A stretch of 30,770 bases of DNA from Bacillota bacterium. GTDB lineage: Bacteria; Bacillota; Sulfobacillia; RBS10-35; JAJYVN01. Below the pieces are notes generated by a model. It was not told the DNA's origin. It made no database searches and saw only the letters and a program-made list of their open reading frames with translations. Below, one piece after another: positions 8,496-16,140 of the stretch (within the stretch, counting starts at the first letter, position 1; the number at the start of each line of letters is the position of its first letter). The position numbers were made by a program, and so were the translations under genes. The stretch lies in contig JAJYVN010000006.1 of the NCBI GenBank assembly GCA_021791995.1, positions 1 through 30,770 on the forward strand. The letters run 5' to 3'.

Positions 8496-9215
8496 TTACC
8501 GTCTCCTATGGTCAACCCCTTCGGGACTCAGCGGAGCTGTCGCAAAGCGCTCCAGCGCAGGACATTTCGCGAAGACCTCCGACAACGCCTCCCGAACATC
8601 GAGATGCGTTGTGTCGATGATCACGCAGTCTTCCGCCGGGACCAGGGGACCTGTCGCACGCTCGGAATCCAGCCTGTCCCGCTCCGCGAGATCCGCCAGC
8701 ACTTGCTCACAGTCAACGGCGACTCCGTGCCGCGCCATCTGACGACAACGGCGTTCCGCGCGCACCGACCGATCCGCCGTGATGAATAGCTTGACGTCCG
8801 CGTCCGGCAAAACAACCGTTCCGATGTCCCGACCATCCATCACGACCCCCCCGCCCACTGCAATCTGGCGCTGCCGTGCGACAAGAGCTCGACGAACCGA
8901 CGCGTGTCTAGACACCAGGGGCACACTCCGTTCGACCTCTGGCGTCCGGATCGCGCTAGTGATGTCTTCGCCATCCACCAGCATGCGACTACCGCCATCG
9001 TCCTGCTCCAACGCGATCGCCAAAGCCGCGATCTGTGCTAGTGCCCATTCGTCCGCCACATCCACGCCGCGCCGCAAGGCGAGTAGCGCAACCGCTCGAT
9101 ACATCGCTCCTGTATCGATGTACCGCAGGTGGGTCCGGTCCGCAACCCCACGAGCGATCGTGCTCTTGCCTGAACCCGCCGGCCCGTCGATGGCCACCAC
9201 CGGAAGGTTGATCAC
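8496..9215 (-). CDS. cmk: Cytidylate kinase
   Basis: Phosphorylates CMP and dCMP with ATP, recycling nucleotides released by RNA decay and lipid synthesis. The 239-residue protein begins almost directly with the P-loop (GPAGSGKS, residues 11-18), followed by the YIDTGAMYRA motif, the DGRDIGT.V motif and the arginine-rich LID region near RSVRAERR. The frame is open to 9359, but that part overlaps aroH. GTG at 9215 lies one base after the aroH stop, fitting translational coupling and the family N-terminus; an ATG at 9251 is the alternative. The C-terminal tail after the conserved domain is slightly longer than usual. Confidence 0.95.
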   Translation of the reverse strand: MINLPVVAIDGPAGSGKSTIARGVADRTHLRYIDTGAMYRAVALLALRRGVDVADEWALAQIAALAIALEQDDGGSRMLVDGEDITSAIRTPEVERSVPLVSRHASVRRALVARQRQIAVGGGVVMDGRDIGTVVLPDADVKLFITADRSVRAERRCRQMARHGVAVDCEQVLADLAERDRLDSERATGPLVPAEDCVIIDTTHLDVREALSEVFAKCPALERFATAPLSPEGVDHRRR

Positions 9216-9216
9216 G

Positions 9217-9633
9217 CTACCGGCCCCGATCTGATCCAAGCGGCATCCCATCCCCCTCGCGACTGGACGACCTGCGCCGTCGCAGGTCGGGTCGCAGAAC
9301 AGCCGCCCCGCGCAGATAGATGTGCTCCACGGCCTGGGAGTCGCGATCGGTGTAAGCATGCATCAATACGCGCACACAATGCGGTAACGCTCCCGGCGCA
9401 TCCATTTCCACCGCGTCCAATAGGGGCACCGCATCCCACCCCAGGTCACGTGCCGCCGCAGCGGGAAAAACGGCATTGAGGTCCGGAGTGGCCGTAAAAA
9501 AGACGGAAATGATATCTCCCGGGTCCAGGTCGTTTGCTTGTTGCATCACCTGGAGCAACTCGCGCGTTGCAGCAAGGATTTCGCTCGCAACATTCTTGTC
9601 CACCGTGGTGGCACCGCGTACACCACGCACCAT
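9217..9633 (-). CDS. aroH: Chorismate mutase, AroH class
   Basis: Converts chorismate to prephenate on the way to phenylalanine and tyrosine. The 138-residue protein is the trimeric AroH type of B. subtilis. Residues matching its active site are visible: R6 (in VRGVRGATT), E76, R88 (CVRVL) and Y106 (EHIYL), with a nearly constant offset from the B. subtilis numbering. ATG at 9633 is chosen to match the family N-terminus; the ribosome site is poor (a run of G about 15 bases upstream). The last 20 residues (RRRRSSSREGDG..) are a basic tail. It is directly followed by cmk. Confidence 0.95.
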   Translation of the reverse strand: MVRGVRGATTVDKNVASEILAATRELLQVMQQANDLDPGDIISVFFTATPDLNAVFPAAAARDLGWDAVPLLDAVEMDAPGALPHCVRVLMHAYTDRDSQAVEHIYLRGAAVLRPDLRRRRSSSREGDGMPLGSDRGR

Positions 9634-9733
9634 CACTTGCCCCACGCGCGCCCCCCCCGGGAATGGGACTCCGGCCACCACCGCGCCTACCACTGGATGG
9701 ACCGACGGCTGAGGTGTGCCCCCCGATCGTCAT

Positions 9734-9739
9734 ATTATA
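9734..9739 (-). promoter_or_regulatory. Candidate -10 box upstream of aroH
   Basis: The minus strand reads TATAAT here, a perfect vegetative -10 hexamer in a GC-rich setting, about 100 bases upstream of aroH and 40 bases after the preceding gene. No matching -35 hexamer is seen at 16-18 bases (CGGGTA or GGGTAG). If real it would drive aroH-cmk-plsC and the genes after it. Confidence 0.35.
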
Positions 9740-9778
9740 CGTCCATCGGCAAAAACCTACCCGAATCCAGGTGGAGTT

Positions 9779-10294
9779 TCAGCTTCCGTCCGGGCTGCGC
9801 AAGGAAACATGCCCCAGTATCTGCGGCCCGCTCGTCAGCGTAAACACCACACCAACCCTGGGCCAGGAGACATCCGGACTAGCTGCCAACACGCGGATCA
9901 CGCTCGCCGAACGCGGCGCGGCGGTTGTGGAAAGGCTTAAGAGATCGCCATTGTGCACAACAACCGTGACCGGTCCACCGTCAAACGGCGCCACAGTCCA
10001 ACCGTCTCGCAGCAGGGTTGTGTGCGTGACAAGTCCAGCAGGCTCCAGCATCAGCGTAACTTCCCCGGTCGCGGGAGCGACCTGGGCGCTCGTTGCAATC
10101 GTCCCGCCGTTTGCTGAAAAATCCCCGACCAGTGCTGCCGTGGTCGTGGGAAGCTCCGCCCACCACTTAGGCCACCCAATGACCGCGAGGGTAAGGACAG
10201 TGACAACAACCCCACCGACCAAAACACCTGCCACGACGCGAAGCGGACGGACCACCAATACCAAGGCCATCACCCAAACAAATGGTACGCGCAC
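9779..10294 (-). CDS. Small membrane-anchored protein, unknown function
   Basis: A 171-residue protein with one hydrophobic segment near the N-terminus (about residues 6-40, VMALVLVV..LVGGVVVTVLTLAVIGW) and a valine/threonine-rich, beta-strand-like remainder with few charges. It is probably anchored in the membrane with the rest outside. I do not recognise a family. It starts with GTG 27 bases after the nucleotidyltransferase-like gene and has no clear ribosome site, so the start is uncertain and an internal GTG or ATG (10273-10270 region) is possible. Codon use appears similar to its neighbours. Confidence 0.6.
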   Translation of the reverse strand: MRVPFVWVMALVLVVRPLRVVAGVLVGGVVVTVLTLAVIGWPKWWAELPTTTAALVGDFSANGGTIATSAQVAPATGEVTLMLEPAGLVTHTTLLRDGWTVAPFDGGPVTVVVHNGDLLSLSTTAAPRSASVIRVLAASPDVSWPRVGVVFTLTSGPQILGHVSLRSPDGS

Positions 10295-10321
10295 GCCGAT
10301 CGACGCATGAATGGGCTGCGA

Positions 10322-11173
10322 TTACGCCTGACGTCGCCTGGTGCGCAGCCGCGGCGTCCGCTCCTCCATTCCGTGCATCGCTTCGCGCGTGGAGAGGCGT
10401 GCCAGTCCAGGGATGGGGTATCCCGCAGCCACGAGCCGCTGCTCCAACTCCGTCTGAAAACGACTCACACGTTGGTAGACAAGGTTATGATGTAGGTTCA
10501 TGCTGCCGCCCAGCATCGCCAGGTCGCCGAGCGAGGACAAAAGCTCAAAGACGGTCACCCGCACCGCCCGACCCGCCCCGGTCCGGAGTGCACCGCGAAA
10601 GAGCCACTTGCTGGGCGGAGCCGGCTGCCCATCAAGATAGAAACAACACGCCAGTCCATGCTCCAACACCAGACGCAGATTATCGAGGACAGCGATCATC
10701 TGCCCGCGCCGCAAGCTCCATGCGAGACTAGCGCGGCGTTGCCGAAGGGCCCGATACCGCTCCGCGATTTTCATCGTCCAAAGATCCGCAGAGAGCTGGT
10801 TGGATTCCCAAACCCCGGCCAGCATGGCCCCGGGATCCGAGATGACCCTTCCCTTGGTCAACAGATACAGAGCCGCATCGTCTCCCTGCGCCACGGCGCC
10901 ACGAAACGTCTCCACATCATCCACAAGAAACCGATAATGGAACCCGCCACGCCGCACCTCTTGCCAATGTCCCAAACCGCTGTGTTCTGCGTGCCCTGCC
11001 ACAAACACAAACAGGTCGCAGCCTGAATACTCATCGCAGTCCTCCGTCGCGGCCGAACCCCCGAGAACGACGGCCACATCATCGGCATGGCGCGCGAGGG
11101 GCGGATGTCGGAATAAATCCCCCTCGACCACGTGGTTAGCCGCATCCCACAGTTCTTGTCGCAGCGAGCCCAT
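10322..11173 (-). CDS. Nucleotidyltransferase-fold protein with altered motif
   Basis: A 283-residue protein whose N-terminal part resembles the minimal nucleotidyltransferase fold: GGSA at 38-41 then SGCDLFVF at 50-57. In active members the second block usually reads SDxD; here the first aspartate is G51 and only D53 remains, so transfer activity is doubtful. The C-terminal half (about 145-265) is helical and resembles the helical partner domain of aminoglycoside-type or DUF4037-type nucleotidyltransferases, with LRLVLEHGLACCFYLDG and PSKWLF. The start at ATG 11173 has GGAGG seven bases upstream. Its place between rluB and aroH is not one I know from model species. Substrate unknown. Confidence 0.72.
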   Translation of the reverse strand: MGSLRQELWDAANHVVEGDLFRHPPLARHADDVAVVLGGSAATEDCDEYSGCDLFVFVAGHAEHSGLGHWQEVRRGGFHYRFLVDDVETFRGAVAQGDDAALYLLTKGRVISDPGAMLAGVWESNQLSADLWTMKIAERYRALRQRRASLAWSLRRGQMIAVLDNLRLVLEHGLACCFYLDGQPAPPSKWLFRGALRTGAGRAVRVTVFELLSSLGDLAMLGGSMNLHHNLVYQRVSRFQTELEQRLVAAGYPIPGLARLSTREAMHGMEERTPRLRTRRRQA

Positions 11174-11217
11174 CGTCATCCCTCCACACACCCAAGGGTG
11201 CCGGTAGAGTGCCCCCC

Positions 11218-11961
11218 CTACTGCACATCTTCAACGCGATGCCGCACCGAGCCCCAGAGTCGTCTGACCTCTGCCACGTCCAGGATCCGATACTCTCCCG
11301 GGCGCAATGATCCCAAACCAACGCTCCCGAACGCGACTCGGATCAGCCGTTCCACAGCGAGTCCATTCGCAGCGCAGATGCGTCGAGCTTCGCGATGTCT
11401 CCCCTCGTGCAAGACCAATCGCAGCCACGCACGATCCCCCACCAGCGGCTGCTCCAGTTTGACGCTCGATGGACGAGCCAGTCCACCCGCAATGCGCACA
11501 CCCGCCCGCAGACGAATCAAAGTGGACGCCTGCGGAACGGGATGCACCAAGAGGCGATACGTCCGCGGGACCTGACCACGGGGGTGCAACAGCGCAAGGG
11601 TCAGCGGACCGTCGTTCGAGAGGAGAAGGAGCCCTTCACTGTCCGCGTCCAGCCGACCGATTGGGTAGAGACGACCCAATTCCGGGGGAACAAGTTCCAC
11701 CACTGCCGGCCTTCCACGGTCATCCTGAGCGGTGCTGACGACGCCGGTGGGCTTGTAGAGTGCCATCACTACCCGGGCCTCCGGTTGCACACGACGACCG
11801 TCCACGTACACCTGGTCTAAACGGCCAACGGCATGCGCCGGATCAGTCACGAGCCGTCCATTGATCGTCACTCGACCTGCCACGATCAACTGCTCGGCGG
11901 CTCGTCGCGATGCCACGCCGCTGTGCGCTAGAAACTTTCCGAGACGTCCGCCGCCCCACAC
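11218..11961 (-). CDS. rluB: rRNA pseudouridine synthase, RluB/RsuA family
   Basis: Isomerises a uridine in rRNA (23S for RluB, 16S for RsuA). The 247-residue protein has an N-terminal S4 RNA-binding domain (about residues 5-50) and the catalytic domain with GRLDADSEGLLLL, where D105 is the expected catalytic aspartate. Context after spmA-spmB matches B. subtilis, where the rluB-type gene ypuL follows spmB. The frame is open upstream to 12147, but the GTG at 11961 overlaps the stop of the RidA-like gene by one base (TAGTG), which fits coupling and the family start. I cannot tell RluB from RsuA specificity by eye with certainty. Confidence 0.92.
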   Translation of the reverse strand: MWGGGRLGKFLAHSGVASRRAAEQLIVAGRVTINGRLVTDPAHAVGRLDQVYVDGRRVQPEARVVMALYKPTGVVSTAQDDRGRPAVVELVPPELGRLYPIGRLDADSEGLLLLSNDGPLTLALLHPRGQVPRTYRLLVHPVPQASTLIRLRAGVRIAGGLARPSSVKLEQPLVGDRAWLRLVLHEGRHREARRICAANGLAVERLIRVAFGSVGLGSLRPGEYRILDVAEVRRLWGSVRHRVEDVQ

Positions 11962-12407
11962 TACCGAATCCGTTCGAAGATCGCCGCCACCTCCACGGGT
12001 ACGTTCAGGGGTAGCGAAGCCACGCCGACCGCCACCCGCGCGTGTGGCTGGTTCGGGAAGAGCTGCCCCAGAAGCTCGGACGCCCCGTTGACCACCTTGG
12101 CTTGGTCGTAAAAGTTGGTCGCGCTTTGCACGAAACCTTGCAGCCACAGTGCGGGTCCCACTCCCTCTGGCCCGTTGGCGACCGACGCCGCCGCGGCAAG
12201 CGCGTTCAGCGCGCAGAGCCGAGCCGCAGCGTATCCCTCTTCAATCGTCAGTTCTGCCCCCAAACGTCCGGTATACTCCATCCGCCCGCGCACACTCGGC
12301 AACTGCCCCGAGACATAGATCACATCACCATGCGCAACAGCTGGCACATACGCCGCCACCGGAACCGCCACCTCCGGGAGATTCAACCCCAGCGCAGCGA
12401 GACGCAC
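11961..12407 (-). CDS. RidA-like (YjgF/UK114) protein lacking deaminase arginine
   Basis: A 148-residue member of the RidA superfamily; the archetype hydrolyses reactive enamines and imines released by PLP enzymes. Typical blocks are present: VIYVSGQLP near residue 31, a long central helix with CALNALA, and the ARVAVGVASLP C-terminal strand. In the archetype the last block reads with an arginine two residues before the proline, and that arginine is needed for imine hydrolysis; here it is S131, so this belongs with the Rid groups that are not proven deaminases. GTG at 12407 has GGAG eight bases upstream. It sits between spmB and rluB and is coupled to rluB. Confidence 0.88.
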   Translation of the reverse strand: MRLAALGLNLPEVAVPVAAYVPAVAHGDVIYVSGQLPSVRGRMEYTGRLGAELTIEEGYAAARLCALNALAAAASVANGPEGVGPALWLQGFVQSATNFYDQAKVVNGASELLGQLFPNQPHARVAVGVASLPLNVPVEVAAIFERIR

Positions 12408-12507
12408 AAACCACTCTCCCGCCAACCACTCGCACCTCCAACGTTTGCACCCAATGCGGATAGTTGGGCATGGGCGCGGAAATTCCTCCACAAGCTGTAC
12501 CAAGGAG

Positions 12508-13050
12508 TCACTTCACGCCAAAGGCCAACCGTACGAACAGGATCGAGAGGATGAATCCCATCAGGTCAGCACATAAGCCGACCAGCATGGCATGACGAAT
12601 TTTGCGGATTCCGACAGCGCCGAAGTATACGGAGAGAATATAGAACGTGGTATCGGTGGAGCCCTGCATGGTGGATGCCAACCGCCCCACATAGGAATCC
12701 GGTCCGAAGCGACGGAGAATTTCGGCGGTGATGGCGAGCGCGCCACTTCCGGAAAGGGGACGGATCACCATCAGCGGCAGGATTTCAGCCGGAACGTGGA
12801 AGATGGACAGCACCGGATGCAGAGAAGCGGCAAGCGAGTCCATTGCCCCCGAGGCGCGAAAAATACCAAGGGCGACAAAGATGGACACCACATAGGGCAG
12901 GATGCGGACAGCGAGGTCGATGCCCTCGCGCGCACCGTCCAGAAACACGTTATACACATCCACCCGGTGCCAGAGCGCGTAGCCAAGCACGATCACAAAG
13001 ATGAGTGGAATCGACCACCGTGAGATGGCATCCACCGCGGCGACGAACAC
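12508..13050 (-). CDS. spmB: Spore maturation protein B
   Basis: SpmB works with SpmA in the dehydration of the spore core and heat resistance. The 180-residue product is an integral membrane protein with the nucleoside-recognition (Gate) fold: repeated hydrophobic segments, PLSGSGAL in the middle and the STDTTFYIL block. The GTG start at 13050 has GAGGGGG seven bases upstream. It follows spmA by 23 bases, the same order as in B. subtilis, and is followed after about 100 bases by the RidA-like gene. Confidence 0.95.
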   Translation of the reverse strand: MFVAAVDAISRWSIPLIFVIVLGYALWHRVDVYNVFLDGAREGIDLAVRILPYVVSIFVALGIFRASGAMDSLAASLHPVLSIFHVPAEILPLMVIRPLSGSGALAITAEILRRFGPDSYVGRLASTMQGSTDTTFYILSVYFGAVGIRKIRHAMLVGLCADLMGFILSILFVRLAFGVK

Positions 13051-13073
13051 GGAATCGCCCCCTCGCGGTGCAT

Positions 13074-13667
13074 TCAGACACGCTGCCGAAAGCGCCGAGA
13101 ACGGCGTAGTAAGGCATCCAAGAGCAGAGCAAAGATGGTTGACCCCAGACTGGCAGCAAGGGTGGTGCCCACAATCTCTGAGGGGTTCACGGACCCAGCA
13201 GCGGCGCGATAGGCCACAATCGTGGCCGGGATCAATGTCACCCCCGCCGTGTTCATCACCAGAAAGGTGACCATCGCGTCCGAGGCGGTTTCCTTGTCGT
13301 CATTCTCCGCCTGCAGTTCGGTCATCGCCTTCAGTCCAAACGGCGTCGCCGCCTGGCCCAGGCCAAGGAGGTTGGCGGCAAAGTTCATCATGATCGAGTT
13401 GAGGGCAGGACTGTCCCGCTTTAGGCTTGGGAACACCATACGCAGCATAGGTCGCACCGCGTGCCCCAGACGCTCCATCAAGCCGGACTGCTCCGCCACC
13501 TTAGCGATGCCAAGCCAAAAGACCATGATGCCGGTGAGCGTGATCACGGTTTCGACCGCGAGCTTGGCGGAGTCAAAGGTGGAAGATGTGACGAGGTCCA
13601 TGTGCCCCCGTGCGGCCGCAACCGCGACACCCATCAAGATCATCCCGACCCATACCAGGTTGAGCAT
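13074..13667 (-). CDS. spmA: Spore maturation protein A
   Basis: Membrane partner of SpmB. The 197-residue product is close to the 196 residues of the B. subtilis protein and shows the family pattern: an N-terminal MLNLVWVGMI segment, the LERLG..RPML..FP region, MNFAANLLGLGQAATPFGLKAM and VTFLVMNTAGVTLIPATI. ATG at 13667 begins at the conserved N-terminus with a GGGGGG run about ten bases upstream; an in-frame ATG at 13697 is possible but would overlap the tnpB relic. Transcription probably starts in or near that relic. Confidence 0.95.
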   Translation of the reverse strand: MLNLVWVGMILMGVAVAAARGHMDLVTSSTFDSAKLAVETVITLTGIMVFWLGIAKVAEQSGLMERLGHAVRPMLRMVFPSLKRDSPALNSIMMNFAANLLGLGQAATPFGLKAMTELQAENDDKETASDAMVTFLVMNTAGVTLIPATIVAYRAAAGSVNPSEIVGTTLAASLGSTIFALLLDALLRRSRRFRQRV

Positions 13668-13684
13668 CCGAGCCTGCCCCCCTT

Positions 13685-14107
13685 TCACGCCACCCATACG
13701 TCATCCCATCGCGACTCAGACCACCGAGACGCCTGACGAGCCCAGATTCCAGACCGAGTGTCACCGAATGCGTTATCAGACATATGCACGTCTCGTGCGT
13801 TCCTTCGGCGTTTTACCATAGGCTTACGCCCTCCCTGCTTCATCCAGGCGGCTCCCGAAACGGGGAGACGTCTCATGGATGCCATCTGTCCACAGGCATC
13901 ACTTCCCCGGGAACCCTGGTTCGTTTTGAGACCTTCGCGCAGGATGTTGCGTGAGGCGTGCAGATCGCGGTCCTCCATGTGGCCACAGCCCGGGCAGACA
14001 AAGGTGTGCCGCCCACGTGAGCGCGCCTCTTTTGTGCTCCCACATGGGCGGCACACCTTCGATGACGAGAAGAATCGGCCTACAAAAACCGTCTCTTTCG
14101 TGCGATG
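13685..14107 (-). pseudogene. 3' remnant of IS200/IS605-type tnpB
   Basis: The frame encodes only the last part of a TnpB (OrfB) nuclease: VGRFFSSSKVC, two zinc-ribbon knuckles (CRPC and CPGC) and the DRDLHASRNIL segment that holds the third RuvC aspartate. Intact TnpB has about 400 residues; the first two RuvC motifs and the N-terminal domain are absent, so it cannot be a working nuclease. Sequence upstream of about 14107 becomes AT-rich and loses similarity. The C-terminal tail (GSDACGQ.., WMKQGG..) is like other TnpB ends. The stop lies 17 bases before the preferred spmA start. No tnpA or intact element end was found. Confidence 0.85.
14001..14059 (-). repeat. 19-bp imperfect inverted repeat in tnpB zinc ribbon
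   Basis: Arms 14001-14019 (AAGGTGTGCCGCCCACGTG) and 14041-14059 are complementary at 18 of 19 positions, with a 21-base spacer. On the minus strand the arms encode KVCRPC and SRGRHTF. Active TnpB elements derive their guide RNA scaffold from the 3' end of this gene, which makes a strong stem here notable, but a chance or conversion origin is possible. Confidence 0.85.
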
Positions 14108-14137
14108 TATGACGGAAGACTTACAACATATGGAGCA

Positions 14138-14166
14138 TTGCTGTAAATAACCCAATATGCTATACA
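14138..14166 (+). promoter_or_regulatory. Promoter candidate for solute-binding protein gene
   Basis: TTGCTG (14138-14143) and TATACA (14161-14166) are separated by 17 bases, and the -10 box is preceded by TGC, an extended -10 feature. The -35 box matches only three of six consensus bases. It lies in an AT-rich patch at the edge of the tnpB relic, about 90 bases upstream of the gene. Confidence 0.5.
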
Positions 14167-14257
14167 GTGTTCGTTGCCTTGATCCACCCAAGGTTCGATT
14201 GGGTCGCACCCACGCTTCGGCCCCGCTCTGGGCCCTGCATTCAGGGGAGGGGTGCTT

Positions 14258-15670
14258 GTGGCACGCGTCGCACTGTCGGGTGAGGCACGGCTATCACGGA
14301 GAACGGCTCTGGCCTATGGTGCTGCGGCAATCGGCGGATTGGCTTGGCTCGGAGGCTGCGCCCTTACTCGAGGCGTTGGCCACGCACGCGCTTCTCCGAG
14401 CCCAAATGGACAAGTCCAAACACTGGTCATCGGTTTGCCCGCGATCACCGGAACGGTTCGCGGATCGACCATCCAGCAGTTGATTAACACTGCGCTTGAA
14501 CCGTTTTTACAAGAGCATCATGGCGTTCGCATTCAACAAGCCAGCTACCCCGGTCAAGCCACGACGCAACTCTTGGCTGCTTTGGCGGCGGGTACCGGCC
14601 CGGATGTTTTGGCCAACAGCGTCATGCCTCCGTTCGTTTCCAGCGGCTTTCTCCTCGACCTCGGCCCGTACATCCGCGAGGAATCCGTGGACCTGTCGGT
14701 CTTCCCTGCGGGCATGCTGGATTATTTTGCATCTTCGGCGACCGTATCACCCACCAATCCACAGGGCACATACGGCCTACCGCTCGACATGGACCAGCGG
14801 GCATACGTGGTGAATCTGAGCGCGTTGGACAATCTTGGACTGGGCTATCCCGATGCAAGTTGGACCTATGAGCAATACGGGAACTTGTTTGTGCGGGCCA
14901 GCGCGCCGGCATCCGGCACAACCCCCCAACGATACGGCGGTATGCTCATCTGGCGCGGGTACGACTTTTCGCGCAACATGCCATCCCCCGGCGAACTCCA
15001 CGCCTGGGGTGGGGGCTTCGTGGACGCGACGAACAATCGCCTCTGCGCCCTGGGCGATGCCGGTTCCATCGCATACGGCGAGTGGGCGACCAACCTCTAT
15101 CAGCAGCGCGCGGTTCTGCTGGAGGAGACCATGACCACCGGGGCGACCAATAGCGCATTTACCAAGGGTACCCTTGTGGTGCATTCCGTCTACACCCAGG
15201 AAATAGCCATCACCGCCGATTGGAAGGGCTTTTCATGGGATTTCTTTCCCATGCCGGTCGGCCCTGTGCAGCAGACAGCCCTGGTCTCAACGAATTTCTA
15301 CGCCGTCAACGCGTCCACCAAATACCCCGAACTCAGTTGGGAGTTGGTTCGCTGGCTCACGGTGGAGCCGACATTCAGCCGCTTCCTGATGACCGCCTTG
15401 CTGTATCCACCGGCGCGGTTAGATCAATGGGAGGAGTGGAAAAGCATCGTCGAGTCCGTGGCACCGAGCCTCAGCCCGCTCAACCTAAATGTGTTCGTGG
15501 ATCAGGCGGCGGCCAACCATCTTTGGGCCGGCCGTGTTTTCCCTTATTCCGACACCGAGGTGCTGCCGATTCTCAACACCGCCAGTCCGGAGATTCTCTC
15601 GGGTGCAGTGTCGGTCTCGGAAGGCTATCAGGCCATTGCAACCCAGATTGATGCCCTTGCGAACGCTTGA
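14258..15670 (+). CDS. Extracellular solute-binding lipoprotein, sugar ABC type
   Basis: A 470-residue periplasmic-binding-type protein that would capture a solute, probably a carbohydrate, outside the membrane. The signal combines a twin-arginine motif (SRRTALAYG, residues 13-21) with a lipobox (LGGC, C34), suggesting Tat export and lipid anchoring. The mature part follows the family-1 sugar-binding pattern: LLAALAAGTGPDVLA, a YGLPLDMDQRA.. hinge strand, WTYEQYGNL, and the C-terminal SWELVRWLT. GTG at 14258 has GGAGG seven bases upstream; GTG at 14252 is too close to it. No permease or ATPase gene is adjacent, so any transporter lies elsewhere. A VOC protein and a sulfatase follow in the same direction. 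Confidence 0.85.
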   Translation: MARVALSGEARLSRRTALAYGAAAIGGLAWLGGCALTRGVGHARASPSPNGQVQTLVIGLPAITGTVRGSTIQQLINTALEPFLQEHHGVRIQQASYPGQATTQLLAALAAGTGPDVLANSVMPPFVSSGFLLDLGPYIREESVDLSVFPAGMLDYFASSATVSPTNPQGTYGLPLDMDQRAYVVNLSALDNLGLGYPDASWTYEQYGNLFVRASAPASGTTPQRYGGMLIWRGYDFSRNMPSPGELHAWGGGFVDATNNRLCALGDAGSIAYGEWATNLYQQRAVLLEETMTTGATNSAFTKGTLVVHSVYTQEIAITADWKGFSWDFFPMPVGPVQQTALVSTNFYAVNASTKYPELSWELVRWLTVEPTFSRFLMTALLYPPARLDQWEEWKSIVESVAPSLSPLNLNVFVDQAAANHLWAGRVFPYSDTEVLPILNTASPEILSGAVSVSEGYQAIATQIDALANA

Positions 15671-15687
15671 GTGAAGGAACGATGCAT

Positions 15688-16122
15688 ATGATTGCCGGGA
15701 TCGCGCATGTGGCCTATGCGGTCGACGATCTGGAGGCAACCCTCCACTTTTACTGTACCGGGCTCGGGATGCGAGAGGCGTTCCGACTTTACGACGACAA
15801 CGGACAAACACGAATTTTGTATGTTCAGGTTCGTGGTTCCGACTTCATTGAATTCTTTCCACGCCGGCCGTCCTCCGCACCGGTTCCGACTCCCGCACCG
15901 GGTCGGGGTCCTTCGTTTCGCCACATCGCTTTGGCGGTGGACGACATGGAAGCAACACTCGTGGAACTGGCGCACCATGGCATCCAACCGGAAAAGCCCG
16001 CTCAAATGGGAAAAGATCGGAACTGGCAGGCATGGCTTGTCGATCCTGACGGGAATCGCATCGAACTAATGGAAATCTCTCCAGAGTCTCCGCAGCATCG
16101 GGCAGCGGTAGAGCAGGCCTAA
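15688..16122 (+). CDS. VOC-fold metalloprotein (glyoxalase/dioxygenase superfamily)
   Basis: A 144-residue protein with the paired beta-alpha-beta-beta-beta modules of the vicinal oxygen chelate fold. The four metal ligands expected for this fold are visible: H7 (AHVAYAV), E55 (FIEFF), H79 (RHIALAV) and E126 (RIELMEI). That, with WLVDPDGNRIEL near the end, supports a lactoylglutathione lyase-like, dioxygenase-like or resistance-type enzyme; the substrate cannot be read. Starts at ATG 15688 (AAGGA nine bases upstream) or ATG 15682 (three bases). It sits 17 bases after the solute-binding protein gene and 18 bases before the sulfatase, so the three are probably one transcript. Confidence 0.88.
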   Translation: MIAGIAHVAYAVDDLEATLHFYCTGLGMREAFRLYDDNGQTRILYVQVRGSDFIEFFPRRPSSAPVPTPAPGRGPSFRHIALAVDDMEATLVELAHHGIQPEKPAQMGKDRNWQAWLVDPDGNRIELMEISPESPQHRAAVEQA

Positions 16123-16140
16123 GCAGAAGGGGGAGCGAGG

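Noticed and set aside
14108..14209. N-terminal extension of the tnpB-like frame
   Set aside because: The translation before VGRFF has no TnpB similarity and reads through AT-rich sequence overlapping the opposite promoter, so it is excluded from the relic.
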